Shown here: positions 33,717 to 42,935 of the stretch, in pieces | How positions within the stretch are numbered: position 1 is the stretch's first letter | How the letters are laid out: every line of letters begins with the position of its first letter | Assembly: GCA_900546645.1 (NCBI GenBank) | Contig: URDR01000007.1 | Location: 1 to 49,473 of the forward strand | From: an uncultured Bacteroides sp. | GTDB lineage: Bacteria; Bacteroidota; Bacteroidia; Bacteroidales; Bacteroidaceae | Reading direction: 5' to 3' | Length of the DNA stretch: 49,473 bases | Notes under the pieces: generated by a model | What the model was told of the DNA's origin: nothing | Database searches by the model: none | The model's input: the letters and a program-made list of their open reading frames with translations, nothing else | Made by a program: the position numbers and the translations under genes

Positions 33717-35105
33717 ATGACACTTATTAAATCAATTTCCGGTATTCGCGGTACGATAGGCGGACATGCCGGTGAGGGATTAAACCCTTTAGACATTGTA
33801 AAGTTTACTTCGGCTTATGCCACACTGATTCGCCGTACAGCAACGGTGAAGAGTAATAAGATAGTTGTGGGACGCGATGCGCGTATTTCCGGTGAAATGG
33901 TGAAAAACGTGGTTTGCGGTACCTTGATGGGAATGGGCTTTGATGTGGTAAACATCGGACTGGCTTCTACGCCTACTACCGAACTTGCGGTTACCATGGA
34001 AGGAGCTTGCGGTGGTATTATATTGACTGCCAGCCATAACCCCAAGCAGTGGAATGCCTTGAAACTGCTGAATGAACACGGTGAGTTCTTGAATGCTGCC
34101 GAAGGAAATGAAGTACTTCGCATTGCAGAGGCTGAGGCTTTTGAATTTGCAGATGTTGACCATATCGGGAAATATACAGAAGACCATACCTATAATCAAA
34201 AGCATATTGACAGTGTGCTGGCACTGAAACTGGTGGATGTGGAAGCGATCCGTAAAGCCGATTTCCGTGTAGCCATCGACTGTGTGAACTCTGTAGGTGG
34301 AATCGTTTTACCTCAGCTTTTGGAACAGTTGGGCGTGAAGCATGTAGAAAAGCTGTATTGTGAACCTACCGGAAACTTCCAGCATAATCCGGAACCGCTT
34401 GAAAAGAATTTAGGAGACATCATGAATTTGATGAAAGACGGTAAAGCGGATGTGGCATTTGTAGTTGACCCCGATGTTGACCGCCTGGCGATGATTTGTG
34501 AAGACGGTACGATGTATGGCGAAGAATATACCTTGGTAACGGTAGCCGATTATGTATTGAAGCATACTCCGGGTAATACCGTTTCAAATCTGAGCTCTAC
34601 TCGTGCATTGCGTGATGTAACTCGCAAGTATGGCATGGAATATAATGCGTCTGCAGTAGGCGAAGTGAATGTCGTGACAAAGATGAAAGATACGCATGCT
34701 GTAATTGGCGGTGAAGGTAATGGTGGAGTGATTTATCCGGAATCGCATTACGGACGTGATGCTCTGGTAGGTATTGCTCTTTTCTTGAGTCATCTGGCAC
34801 ATGAAGGAAAGAAAGTGAGTGAACTTCGTGCCACTTATCCGGCTTATTTTATAGCCAAGAACCGTATCGACCTGACTCCCGAAACGGATGTAGATGCCAT
34901 TCTTGCAAAAGTGAAAGAGCTGTACAAGAAGGAAGAAATCAATGATATTGACGGAGTGAAGATTGACTTCCCCGATAAATGGGTACACTTGCGCAAGAGT
35001 AATACTGAACCCATTATCCGAGTTTACTCAGAAGCTTCTACAATGGAAGCAGCCGACGAGCTGGGTAAGCAGATTATGGATATCGTGTATAGCTTGGCTA
35101 AATAA
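33717..35105 (+). CDS. glmM: Phosphoglucosamine mutase / phosphohexomutase
   Basis: GlmM converts glucosamine 6-phosphate to glucosamine 1-phosphate for peptidoglycan and LPS precursors. The 462-residue product has all four phosphohexomutase sites. These are the phosphoserine loop TASHNPKQWNALK (Ser106), the metal loop VDPDVDRLAMI, the sugar loop GGEGNGGVI and the phosphate loop RKSNTEPIIRVYSEA. Phosphomannomutases look alike, so substrate specificity is probable rather than certain. A strong terminator follows. Confidence 0.88.
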   Translation: MTLIKSISGIRGTIGGHAGEGLNPLDIVKFTSAYATLIRRTATVKSNKIVVGRDARISGEMVKNVVCGTLMGMGFDVVNIGLASTPTTELAVTMEGACGGIILTASHNPKQWNALKLLNEHGEFLNAAEGNEVLRIAEAEAFEFADVDHIGKYTEDHTYNQKHIDSVLALKLVDVEAIRKADFRVAIDCVNSVGGIVLPQLLEQLGVKHVEKLYCEPTGNFQHNPEPLEKNLGDIMNLMKDGKADVAFVVDPDVDRLAMICEDGTMYGEEYTLVTVADYVLKHTPGNTVSNLSSTRALRDVTRKYGMEYNASAVGEVNVVTKMKDTHAVIGGEGNGGVIYPESHYGRDALVGIALFLSHLAHEGKKVSELRATYPAYFIAKNRIDLTPETDVDAILAKVKELYKKEEINDIDGVKIDFPDKWVHLRKSNTEPIIRVYSEASTMEAADELGKQIMDIVYSLAK

Positions 35106-35140
35106 TTAGAGCAAGGCAAGCGTAAATTCTGATAAAACAG

Positions 35141-35197
35141 CGTGCGGATTATCCGGATAATGAATGAGATTCACCGTGATAATCCGCACGTTTTATT
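35141..35197. terminator. Bidirectional terminator between glmM and hemW
   Basis: CGTGCGGATTATC (35141-35153) pairs perfectly with GATAATCCGCACG (35178-35190). TTTTATT follows on the plus strand, and AAAAC precedes the left arm for the minus strand. The hemW stop (35193-35195) lies inside the tail. Confidence 0.85.
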
Positions 35198-36323
35198 CTA
35201 CCCAAAGCAGGTCACTCATAATTCCATCTGAAACGAAGATACCTTCATCACTCAGTTTTAAGACCTCATCTTTGCAGGTCAGTTTGTTTTGTTTCAGGTA
35301 TGGGGTTGCCATACGTAAGCAATAATCATAAAGCCTGTTTCCGAAATCTTGCTTTAAGCGTGAAAGAGGCATTCCCCAACAGGTGCGTAGCGTAGTGATT
35401 ACAAAATCATTATATCGGGTATATAAGTCGAGTTCTTCAGTCTCGGCCACTTCTTTTCCTTCTGTTATCCCTTTTATATATCCATTTAGCGAAGCCAGAT
35501 TCCACTGTCGTGAAGTTCCGTTATACGAATGTGCAGCAGCTCCGCATCCCAAATACTTTTTGCCAGTCCAGTAGCTGGAATTATGTCGTGAGTGAAACCC
35601 CGGCAGGCAAAAATTAGAGATTTCATAATGTTGGTATCCTTGTTCTTTTAAACGATGAATCAGCATTTGGAAAAACGTGAGACTCGTATCCTCATCAGCT
35701 TCTTCTACACGATGTTGTTCGCGCATCTTCCACAGCGGAGTGCCTTCTTCATAAATTAAATGATAAGCAGACAGATGTTCCGGTTTCATGTCGATGGCTT
35801 TCTGCAAGTCCAGACTCCATGTTTCAGCTGTTTCTCCCGGCAGTCCGTACATCAAATCAATGCTGATATTATTGAATCCTGCTTCCCGGCAGTTCGCAAA
35901 AGCTTCTGTAGCCTGCTGGGCGGTATGACGCCGGTTGAGCCGTTTTAAGATAGCATCGTTGAACGTTTGGATACCCATGCTGATACGATTGAAAGGGAGC
36001 CTGCGGAGTAGTGCTATGTACTCCGGAGTCAGGTCATCCGGATTAGCTTCCATCGTTATTTCCGGGCATCCGGCAAGAGAAAAGGTTCGGAAAATGGTAT
36101 CAAATAATTTTTGAAAATCGTCCTCTTTAAGTAGCGACGGAGTTCCTCCGCCCAGGTAAACCGTTTCAACGGGTTCATTTGAGAGGTAGTCTTTCCTCCG
36201 CTCAATTTCTTGGCATAAAGCGTGGACATACTCCGGTATGCGTTCGTGTTTGAGGGTAGAAAAGAAATCACAATAAATGCATCGTTGCTTGCAAAAAGGA
36301 ATATGAAGATAAATACCAGCCAT
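35193..36323 (-). CDS. hemW: Radical-SAM heme chaperone HemW-like protein
   Basis: The 376-residue product belongs to the HemN/HemW radical-SAM group. The iron-sulfur cluster motif is FCKQRCIYCDF (Cys11, Cys15, Cys18), preceded by GIYLHIPF. The SAM-binding YLGGGTPSLL, then EANPDDLT, RISMGIQTFND and DLMYGLPGET follow. HemW proteins bind and deliver heme, unlike the longer HemN oxidase with its extra N-terminal part. This product is short and lacks that part, so HemW is preferred. It starts at ATG 36323, and only a weak -7-like TATCTTTA (about 36340-36347) is seen upstream. Confidence 0.88.
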   Translation of the reverse strand: MAGIYLHIPFCKQRCIYCDFFSTLKHERIPEYVHALCQEIERRKDYLSNEPVETVYLGGGTPSLLKEDDFQKLFDTIFRTFSLAGCPEITMEANPDDLTPEYIALLRRLPFNRISMGIQTFNDAILKRLNRRHTAQQATEAFANCREAGFNNISIDLMYGLPGETAETWSLDLQKAIDMKPEHLSAYHLIYEEGTPLWKMREQHRVEEADEDTSLTFFQMLIHRLKEQGYQHYEISNFCLPGFHSRHNSSYWTGKKYLGCGAAAHSYNGTSRQWNLASLNGYIKGITEGKEVAETEELDLYTRYNDFVITTLRTCWGMPLSRLKQDFGNRLYDYCLRMATPYLKQNKLTCKDEVLKLSDEGIFVSDGIMSDLLWVE

Positions 36324-36485
36324 TTTATTTTATTTTTGATAAAGATACGGAGAAACTTCGGTAATTTGATGCATGATTGTAATTTTTCTGTAAAGGAAAT
36401 AAATGCTTATTGTCAATTCGTAAAAAAGATTAAAAAATATTGTATAAAATCAATTATTGAGCTTTGCTGCTTGATTCATTTTATT

Positions 36486-36493
36486 TAATTTTG
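36486..36493 (+). promoter_or_regulatory. -7 box of the kinase-regulator operon promoter
   Basis: TAATTTTG matches TAnnTTTG. It lies inside the longest upstream-extended frame (start 36464), so the kinase start must be ATG 36515, 21 bases downstream. Confidence 0.6.
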
Positions 36494-36514
36494 TCCAACT
36501 CCTATATAAATGCT

Positions 36515-38584
36515 ATGACACAGAAGTTATTATATATTACAGTACTGATAAGCCTGATGCTTTCTGTATGTATGACTGGATGTCTGCAGCAGAATAAAAA
36601 AGCAGATTCTCTTATCTCTCAGGAGCATGAAGCATTGCTTCAGAGCTTGGGAGATTCGCTTACTCAAGCCCCATATGCCGTAAATTCAATGATTGACAGC
36701 ATGCTTGTAAAAGAAAAAGACAGTGCCTTTTATTTTCGTTTGATTCTTCTGAAGATGCGAATTAAGTTTGTTGTTTCGGAAATAGATTCGTTATCCCAAC
36801 TGTTTCATCGGGTTGAATCTTACTGCAAACGGCATGAAGAAAGTCTGCATGGCAAAGAGCTTTATGCGTATGTTTACAATATGAAAGGGAATGTCTATGC
36901 CCGTAAAGCCTTGATGGATTCTGCTTGCATTTTCTTTGAGAAGGCTTATGAATATGCCAAGGAAGCGGATATGAGCAAATTGCCCGATATTTGCCTGAAT
37001 TTAGCCGATGCCAATGTGCGCCATGGGCGTTATGACTTGGGGGCTTATTGGTATCGTCAGACTTTATATGCTTTCGATGCGAAAGAAGTTCCCGAGCAGG
37101 AGCGTTTCCCGGCTTATTACGGATTAGGACAAGTGAGCATGGAGCTGCGCGATTTTCAGATGTGTGATTATTATTATAATCTGGCAGAACACTCGTATGC
37201 TTTCATGAAGCCATACGAAAAGTATGTTTATTTGAACAATCGGGGAAACTCTTATTACATCCGGAAAGACTATCAAACGGCTTTGCTTTATTTTCGTCGG
37301 TCATTGTCGCATTGTAATCAGAATCCGTGGATGGAATTTGAGCGTAACCTGACTATGATTAATCTGGGAGAGGATTTTCTGATGATGCATCAAACCGATT
37401 CTGCTTCTTATTATTTAGAGCGTTGTTATGATTTCTTTCATTCAATAAAAAATAACAGTGCACTTTATTATATTGATTCTCAGTTGATAGAACTGGCTCT
37501 TGAGCAAGGAGATGTGAAAACAGCCACTCGCAGAATCCGTGAAGCAGTAAAACCATCATATATTGAACCTGGAATGGTGCACAGCCGGAACCGTAATTTG
37601 CAGCATTATTACGAAAAGGCCGGTGATTTTAAGCGGGCGTATTATTTCCAGCAGGAAAATCAGCGGATAGATGACTCTATTCGCAATGAACGTGTAAAGA
37701 TGCGGGCTGAAGAGATTGCTTTAAAGTATCGTCAAGACAGTACGCTGATGAAAAAGGAAATATCAATCCGTGAAAAAGAAAACCAGCTGTTACGGCTTCA
37801 TCAATGGTTTTATGCTGTTGTGTTAGGCGGACTTTTACTGGTGGCTGTGGCTACAGTGCTGGTTTTGTATTTTAAGCGTCGCCGTGATCGGGAGCAGTGG
37901 GGATTGCAGCGGGCTATTACCTCGCTTCGTCTTGAAAATATACGTAACCGGATTTCTCCTCATTTCATTTTTAACGTGTTGAGCCGTGAGGTGAATCTTC
38001 AAAAAGACGATTCAAAAAGTACCAATCTGATGGGACTGATTAAACTGTTTCGTAGAAACTTGGAGATGACCGATAGTCTTGCCGTAACATTGGCCGACGA
38101 ACTTGATTTTGTTGAAACATATATTCATTTGGAAAAAGGCACATTGGGCAGTTTATTTTCATATCAGCTGGTGATAGATGAAAAATTGTCGCTTAATGAA
38201 GTTTTTGTTCCTTCCATGTTGCTGCAAATTCCTGTAGAAAATGCCATTAAGCACGGACTGCGCATGAAGGAAGGAAAACGATTGCTTGGCATCCGTATTT
38301 TCTTGAAAGGCGAGTCGGTGGAAATTGTAATTTGTGATAATGGGGGAGGCTATCATAGGCAAAGCGCAAATAAGGGAACAGGTACCGGGATGAAAGTAAT
38401 AACTCAAACGATTCAGTTGCTAAACTCATATAACCGTACACCGATTATTATGAATATGAATAATGTTTCGGTAGGAGATGGAGAAACCGGATGTGAAGTC
38501 CGATTTATTCTGCCTCTTCATTATCAGTACCAATTAAAGAAAAATGTTTATGGAAAAGATGAGAGTAGTTATCATAGACGATGA
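36515..38584 (+). CDS. TPR-containing LytS-type sensor histidine kinase
   Basis: The product is about 689 residues. It opens with a signal of lipoprotein type (LLYITVLISLMLSVCMTGC, Cys23). A TPR-rich periplasmic sensor follows (about 100-400), with repeats such as KGNVYARKALMDSACIFFEKAYEYA. Then come a membrane helix (about 430-453), a short coiled coil and a His_kinase domain with the phosphoacceptor block ISPHFIFNVLSREV (His483), an N-box VENAIKHGL and glycine motifs ICDNGGG and GTGTGMKV. It overlaps the LytTR regulator by 41 bases, so they form one two-component system. The ligand is unknown. Confidence 0.88.
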   Translation: MTQKLLYITVLISLMLSVCMTGCLQQNKKADSLISQEHEALLQSLGDSLTQAPYAVNSMIDSMLVKEKDSAFYFRLILLKMRIKFVVSEIDSLSQLFHRVESYCKRHEESLHGKELYAYVYNMKGNVYARKALMDSACIFFEKAYEYAKEADMSKLPDICLNLADANVRHGRYDLGAYWYRQTLYAFDAKEVPEQERFPAYYGLGQVSMELRDFQMCDYYYNLAEHSYAFMKPYEKYVYLNNRGNSYYIRKDYQTALLYFRRSLSHCNQNPWMEFERNLTMINLGEDFLMMHQTDSASYYLERCYDFFHSIKNNSALYYIDSQLIELALEQGDVKTATRRIREAVKPSYIEPGMVHSRNRNLQHYYEKAGDFKRAYYFQQENQRIDDSIRNERVKMRAEEIALKYRQDSTLMKKEISIREKENQLLRLHQWFYAVVLGGLLLVAVATVLVLYFKRRRDREQWGLQRAITSLRLENIRNRISPHFIFNVLSREVNLQKDDSKSTNLMGLIKLFRRNLEMTDSLAVTLADELDFVETYIHLEKGTLGSLFSYQLVIDEKLSLNEVFVPSMLLQIPVENAIKHGLRMKEGKRLLGIRIFLKGESVEIVICDNGGGYHRQSANKGTGTGMKVITQTIQLLNSYNRTPIIMNMNNVSVGDGETGCEVRFILPLHYQYQLKKNVYGKDESSYHRR

Positions 38585-39305
38585 CGAAAGTGCCATTGAT
38601 AACTTGTGTTTTCTTTTAAAGTCGTATCCCCAGATGGTAGTCGAAGGGATTGCGCGTAACGGGTTGTCAGCTATGAAATTGATTGAAAAGATTCGTCCGG
38701 ATGTGCTTTTCTTGGATATCGAACTTCCGGATATGTTAGGATTGGATTTGATTTCGCGGATGCGTGAGCGGATATTATGGGATATGCGGACAGTCTTTTA
38801 TACGGCATATAATAAATATATGATTGAAGCTTTGCGTAATTATGCATTCGACTTTTTGCTGAAGCCAGTTGACCGGAAAGAACTGGAAATTATTCTTTCC
38901 CGTTTGGAAGTAAGTAATAACGGGAGAGAAGACAAGCCGCTTCTTTCCTCGTTGTGTATGGAAAGTGAATGTCCGTTTATGCTGATTACTCCTACGGGAG
39001 ACTTGCGTATAGTACGTGCTTCGGATATAGGGTATTTCCGATATCAGTCATCGCGTAAAATATGGGAAGTGGCTCTTTCAAACGGTACGTTTCTTCCTTT
39101 AAAGCGCAATACTTCGGCTGAGCAGCTTTGTGCGTATAATGATGCCTTTGTACAAGTTCATCAATCTTTTATTATTAACATGAACTACTTGTTGATGGTG
39201 CAAGATAACCGTTGCATTATGTACCCTCCTTTTAACAATATTGGAGAATTGACGGTTTCCAAGAAGTATAAGAAAGAGATGATGGATCGGTTCTATCATT
39301 TGTAA
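38544..39305 (+). CDS. LytTR-family response regulator
   Basis: The 253-residue product has a receiver domain (VVIIDDDES at about 8-16, phosphoacceptor Asp58 in LFLDIELPD, and the Lys of LLKPVD). A C-terminal LytTR DNA-binding domain follows (about 145-250), with VQVHQSFIINMNYL. It pairs with the kinase upstream, whose 3' end it overlaps. ATGs at 38544, 38550 and 38559 are all possible starts. The two genes downstream are envelope proteins, but no operator copies were identified that would mark them as targets. Confidence 0.92.
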   Translation: MFMEKMRVVIIDDDESAIDNLCFLLKSYPQMVVEGIARNGLSAMKLIEKIRPDVLFLDIELPDMLGLDLISRMRERILWDMRTVFYTAYNKYMIEALRNYAFDFLLKPVDRKELEIILSRLEVSNNGREDKPLLSSLCMESECPFMLITPTGDLRIVRASDIGYFRYQSSRKIWEVALSNGTFLPLKRNTSAEQLCAYNDAFVQVHQSFIINMNYLLMVQDNRCIMYPPFNNIGELTVSKKYKKEMMDRFYHL

Positions 39306-39423
39306 TCGTACGCTTTGTTTTTTTTGACCTTATAGTATTGATTTATGAACGCTTAGTTTGCCATTAGGCGGCTTTAGTAAACAAGGAGGAACAGAGCATC
39401 TTTGATGTTCGCATTCTAAAAAT

Positions 39424-39431
39424 TACCTTTG
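39424..39431 (+). promoter_or_regulatory. -7 box of the DUF5723 gene promoter
   Basis: TACCTTTG matches TAnnTTTG and is 27 bases before the ATG at 39459. A small hairpin, GAGCATC/GATGTTC (about 39396-39412), lies just upstream. Confidence 0.6.
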
Positions 39432-39458
39432 TGCGGTCGTTAATCAATATAAAACGTT

Positions 39459-40841
39459 ATGAAAATTGTAAAATTTAAACATCTGTTTCTTGCAGCTGGA
39501 ATTTTATGGGCAGGAACTGAAGCACAAGCGCAGTATTTACGTACTTCTTACTTTATGGAGGGTACAAGTTCACGTTTGCAAATGAATCCGGGGTTGCAGC
39601 CCACACGCGGCTATTTTAATTTCCCGGTTATAGGCTCGTTAAATGTGGGAGCCTCTTCTAATGTATTGGGAACAGGTGATATTATTGATGTTCTTGATTC
39701 AGGAGAAGATTTATATACCAATGATAAATTGTACAATAGACTGAAAGCCGATAACCGTTTGAATGTAAATCTGAATACGGATATTCTTTCTTTCGGCTGG
39801 TATAGAGGAAAAGGTTTCTGGAGCTTTAATGTCGGACTTCGTGCCGATGTAGGTGCGTCTATTCCGAAATCCATGTTTGAATATTTGCGAGACGTTAACA
39901 GCAGTGGCTTTTATATAGGAAACATGGATTATGAAATCCGTAACCAGTCTTTATATATCAACTCTTATGCGGAAGTAGGGTTGGGCTATTCACGTAAGAT
40001 TAATGAACGGCTGACGGTAGGCGGACGCATTAAAGTGTTACTGGGTATTGCGAATGCGGAAATGAAGATTGACCAGTTTGATGTGAAAACCAACTTCCCT
40101 GAAAATCCATATGATACCGATGCATGGAATGACGTGAATCATGGAGGAAGAGCCGTAACCCGTGCTTCACTTGCTACCACGGTGAAGGGTGGAGGATTGA
40201 GTTTTTCTCAAAATTCGGAAGGAAATACCATCGTTGACGGTTTTGATTTTGACGGAGAAAACTTTGGAGTAGCAGGAAAAGGATTTGGCATTGATTTGGG
40301 AGCAAGTTATAGAGTATGGAAGAACTTGACCGTATCGGCAGCTGTGCTTGATTTGGGATTCATGTCATGGGATAAAGGCTCAACTACAGTAGCTTTATCT
40401 GAAGAAGATGTTGAAATCAATTCTTCTAACTTTGAACCATATCTTGGTGGTGATTTTATGGATATGGAAATGTATAATATGGAAGAGGGTGAAGCCTTTG
40501 GAAGAAAGAAAAGTTTGTCGTCAACCATTTTGCTGGCCGGTGAATATGGTCTCTTGAATAATAAAGTAAGTGTAGGTGCTTTATATACCACTCGCTTTAT
40601 CCAGCCGAAAAATGTAAGTGAGTTGACTCTATCGGCAACTTTCCGTCCGAAAAACTGGTTGAATGCTGCAGTAAGCTATTCTCCTATTCAGGCAGCAGGT
40701 AAGTCCATCGGTTTGGCACTGAAATTGGGTCCGCTTTTTGTCGGTACCGATTATATGTTCTTTGGAAGCAATTCAAAGAGTGTAAATGCATTCTTGGGAC
40801 TGTCTTTCCCGATGAACAAGAAAAAGCCGCAGGCTATCTGA
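39459..40841 (+). CDS. DUF5723-type outer-membrane protein
   Basis: The 460-residue product has a Sec signal peptide with cleavage after AQA (about residue 24). The mature start, QYLRTSYFMEG, and the block LQMNPGLQPTRGYFN are what I associate with DUF5723. The rest is rich in alternating beta-strand patterns (FWSFNVGLRADVG, LTVGGRIKVLLGIANAEMK), which suggests an outer-membrane barrel. Function is unknown. It follows the LytTR regulator and precedes a lipoprotein by 39 bases, so the two may be co-transcribed. Confidence 0.75.
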   Translation: MKIVKFKHLFLAAGILWAGTEAQAQYLRTSYFMEGTSSRLQMNPGLQPTRGYFNFPVIGSLNVGASSNVLGTGDIIDVLDSGEDLYTNDKLYNRLKADNRLNVNLNTDILSFGWYRGKGFWSFNVGLRADVGASIPKSMFEYLRDVNSSGFYIGNMDYEIRNQSLYINSYAEVGLGYSRKINERLTVGGRIKVLLGIANAEMKIDQFDVKTNFPENPYDTDAWNDVNHGGRAVTRASLATTVKGGGLSFSQNSEGNTIVDGFDFDGENFGVAGKGFGIDLGASYRVWKNLTVSAAVLDLGFMSWDKGSTTVALSEEDVEINSSNFEPYLGGDFMDMEMYNMEEGEAFGRKKSLSSTILLAGEYGLLNNKVSVGALYTTRFIQPKNVSELTLSATFRPKNWLNAAVSYSPIQAAGKSIGLALKLGPLFVGTDYMFFGSNSKSVNAFLGLSFPMNKKKPQAI

Positions 40842-40880
40842 TTTCGGTAATTCATTGTTGAACAATAAACTCAAAAAATT

Positions 40881-42167
40881 ATGAAAATGCTTAGACTGAC
40901 AGGAATATTCATGGTATTCCTTGTGATGCTGGGATGTTTCTCTTCGTGCAGTGAAGACAACGAAGAATCGGCAGGAAACGTTCCGTCTCAATTGCTGAAG
41001 ACTTGGTATATGGACGACGGCAGTTCCGTTACTTTCCATGCCGACGGTACGGGTATCTATACCGACCCGAATGAAGAAAGTACCGGGGGTAAGTTGATGC
41101 GCCGCAGTGCAACGCGCGGTGCCTATACGCTTCCTTTCACTTATAGCTACGAGGAGGAAGACAATTCCATTTTTATCCATACGGAGAACGAAACGCTTCA
41201 GCTCTTTATCGTAACGCTGACAGACGACAAACTGATAGTGAAGAACGAAGACGACAATGTGTTTTCGTTGGTGAATGATCTGGAAGCGGAGGTAGACATT
41301 GAGTTGCTGTATCATAAGAAATGGTTGACGGAAGAGAAAGCTCTCTACATCTTTACAGAAAACGGTGAAGGTAGCTATAAGGGAAAGAATGATGAGGAGG
41401 GAATGCCACTGACTTACGAGTACGCTGAAGAGTTGCGCAAACTCACTATCCGTACAGACGGAAAGAAGTTCAGCTGGAGTATCATTTCGCTCACCGACGA
41501 TACGCTGATGGTAAAAGACGGGAATGAACAAATACTTGTATTGGAGGCTGTAGAAGGAGGCGGAGGTTCGCACCCAGGAGGAGATGTATTATATTATTTG
41601 ACTGGTCAGTGGGGAGTTTGCGGAAAACCGTTATTTGAGTTCAAGTCTACGGATGAAGGCGATTTTCTGACTATACATGATGGTGAGGGTACTTATACTT
41701 TGAAATATAAGTACGATAGTCAAAACGGCCAGATTTATCTTTCGGAGTTTGAAGATGAAAAATGGGGGGAATACTATATGTACTGGAAAGTGCTAGAGTG
41801 TACAAATGATTATCTGAAAATGATAGACGAGGATGGTGAATTTGTGGGCGGATTCCGTATTCCGGAGCCTAATGAACTTGTCGTGGGCGATGAAATGCTT
41901 TTATATGATAAAGAATGGAAAACTTTTGATTCAGATGCTGCAGAGATGACTTGGACTATCCGGAAAGGTTCCAATAAAATTGAAATGGTGGAAGGTGGAG
42001 AATCGGCTGTGGTAGATTATTCTTATAATCCGGCTAATCATCACTTCACCATTATATGGGGAGACGGAGAACCGAATGATGAGTATGTGATAACGAAACT
42101 GACCGGGAAAGTGCTGTATCTTGAACCTCTTAGTGAGGATGCCGACTTTATCGAGTTCCATCGTTGA
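40881..42167 (+). CDS. Lipoprotein with four lipocalin-like repeats
   Basis: The 428-residue product carries a lipoprotein signal ending at FSSC (Cys23) and an acidic mature start. Four related beta-rich units follow at about 35-133, 140-228, 238-335 and 343-428. Each has an early Trp (TWYMDDG, KKWLTEE, GQWGVCG, KEWKTFD), a central Tyr-rich strand (FTYSYEEE, LTYEYAEE, LKYKYDSQ, VDYSYNPA) and a closing LTDDKLIVK-type strand. The units resemble the small lipocalin-like domains of Bacteroidales lipoproteins. No ligand is evident. Confidence 0.7.
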   Translation: MKMLRLTGIFMVFLVMLGCFSSCSEDNEESAGNVPSQLLKTWYMDDGSSVTFHADGTGIYTDPNEESTGGKLMRRSATRGAYTLPFTYSYEEEDNSIFIHTENETLQLFIVTLTDDKLIVKNEDDNVFSLVNDLEAEVDIELLYHKKWLTEEKALYIFTENGEGSYKGKNDEEGMPLTYEYAEELRKLTIRTDGKKFSWSIISLTDDTLMVKDGNEQILVLEAVEGGGGSHPGGDVLYYLTGQWGVCGKPLFEFKSTDEGDFLTIHDGEGTYTLKYKYDSQNGQIYLSEFEDEKWGEYYMYWKVLECTNDYLKMIDEDGEFVGGFRIPEPNELVVGDEMLLYDKEWKTFDSDAAEMTWTIRKGSNKIEMVEGGESAVVDYSYNPANHHFTIIWGDGEPNDEYVITKLTGKVLYLEPLSEDADFIEFHR

Positions 42168-42197
42168 CTGGATTTTCGATAATCGAATAATTTTATA

Positions 42198-42259
42198 AAG
42201 AAGGCTGTTTCTGCACAGGGTAGCATCGAAACCTATACGGCAGGGCAGCCTTCTTTTTG
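42198..42259. terminator. Bidirectional terminator between the repeat lipoprotein and yfcE-like genes
   Basis: AAGAAGGCTG (42198-42207) pairs perfectly with CAGCCTTCTT (42246-42255), followed by TTT. A-rich sequence before the left arm serves the minus strand. The loop is 38 bases. Confidence 0.75.
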
Positions 42260-42805
42260 TCATGCACCGAGTGTGTACTCTTTCAGCAGTTCGCCTTCCA
42301 GCGACCACATACGCACCGTACCCTCTTCGTATGTGGCGAATGTGGCGGTGTTTCCTCCTTTGGGAAAAGTAACCGAGCCCGTATTGCAAATGAGTGTACT
42401 TCCAGTGTGTTCCAGTTTCCATAGATGCGTATGTCCATAGAAGAAGCAGTCATGCTTACCCTTAGGCATTTTTTCCTCATTATAAACATGTCCGTGGGTA
42501 AGAAAGAGGCGTTTCCCGTTATCTGCAATCAGGGCATAGTCGGCTAAAATGGGGAAGTCAAGCAGCATCTGGTCAACCTCAGAGTCGCAGTTTCCTCTAA
42601 TGGCAATAATTTGGTCTGCCATTTTATTTAGCATTTCAGCTATTCCTTTAGGGTCAAGTCCTTCGGGTAATCCGTTACGGGGACCATAGTTTAATATATC
42701 TCCCAAAATGCAAAGTTGGTCACACTGTTGTTTTTCATAAAATGCCAGGACTTGCTTAAGAGCAGGCAAGGAGCCATGAATATCAGAAACAATAAGATAC
42801 TTCAT
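42260..42805 (-). CDS. YfcE-like metallophosphodiesterase
   Basis: The 181-residue single-domain enzyme has all the calcineurin-like metal motifs: VSDIHGSLPAL, LGDILNYGPRN, GNCDSE, LTHGHVYN and GHTHLW. The length and the order fit the YfcE group of small cytoplasmic phosphodiesterases. The natural substrate is not known for most members. It is divergent from the Kef-type antiporter. No clear -7 box was found. Confidence 0.85.
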   Translation of the reverse strand: MKYLIVSDIHGSLPALKQVLAFYEKQQCDQLCILGDILNYGPRNGLPEGLDPKGIAEMLNKMADQIIAIRGNCDSEVDQMLLDFPILADYALIADNGKRLFLTHGHVYNEEKMPKGKHDCFFYGHTHLWKLEHTGSTLICNTGSVTFPKGGNTATFATYEEGTVRMWSLEGELLKEYTLGA

Positions 42806-42902
42806 ACGCTAAGTTTATTGATGTTTTACTAATTATTTTTACGGCACTAAATTAGTAACTTTCTTTTGTATATCGGTGTAAGAAAGAGAAAAGAATTTTG
42901 TG

Positions 42903-42911
42903 TACCTTTGC
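42903..42911 (+). promoter_or_regulatory. -7 box of the antiporter promoter
   Basis: TACCTTTGC matches TAnnTTTG and is 24 bases before the ATG at 42936. Confidence 0.6.
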
Positions 42912-42935
42912 ATGTTGTTATAAAGAACAGAAACC

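Noticed and set aside
36464..36514. N-terminal extension of the histidine kinase
   Set aside because: It holds the -7 box and would place hydrophilic residues before the signal peptide.
40773..41573. 266-codon minus-strand ORF
   Set aside because: It is antisense to the DUF5723 and repeat-lipoprotein genes, has no known domain, and both plus-strand genes have signal peptides and normal starts.
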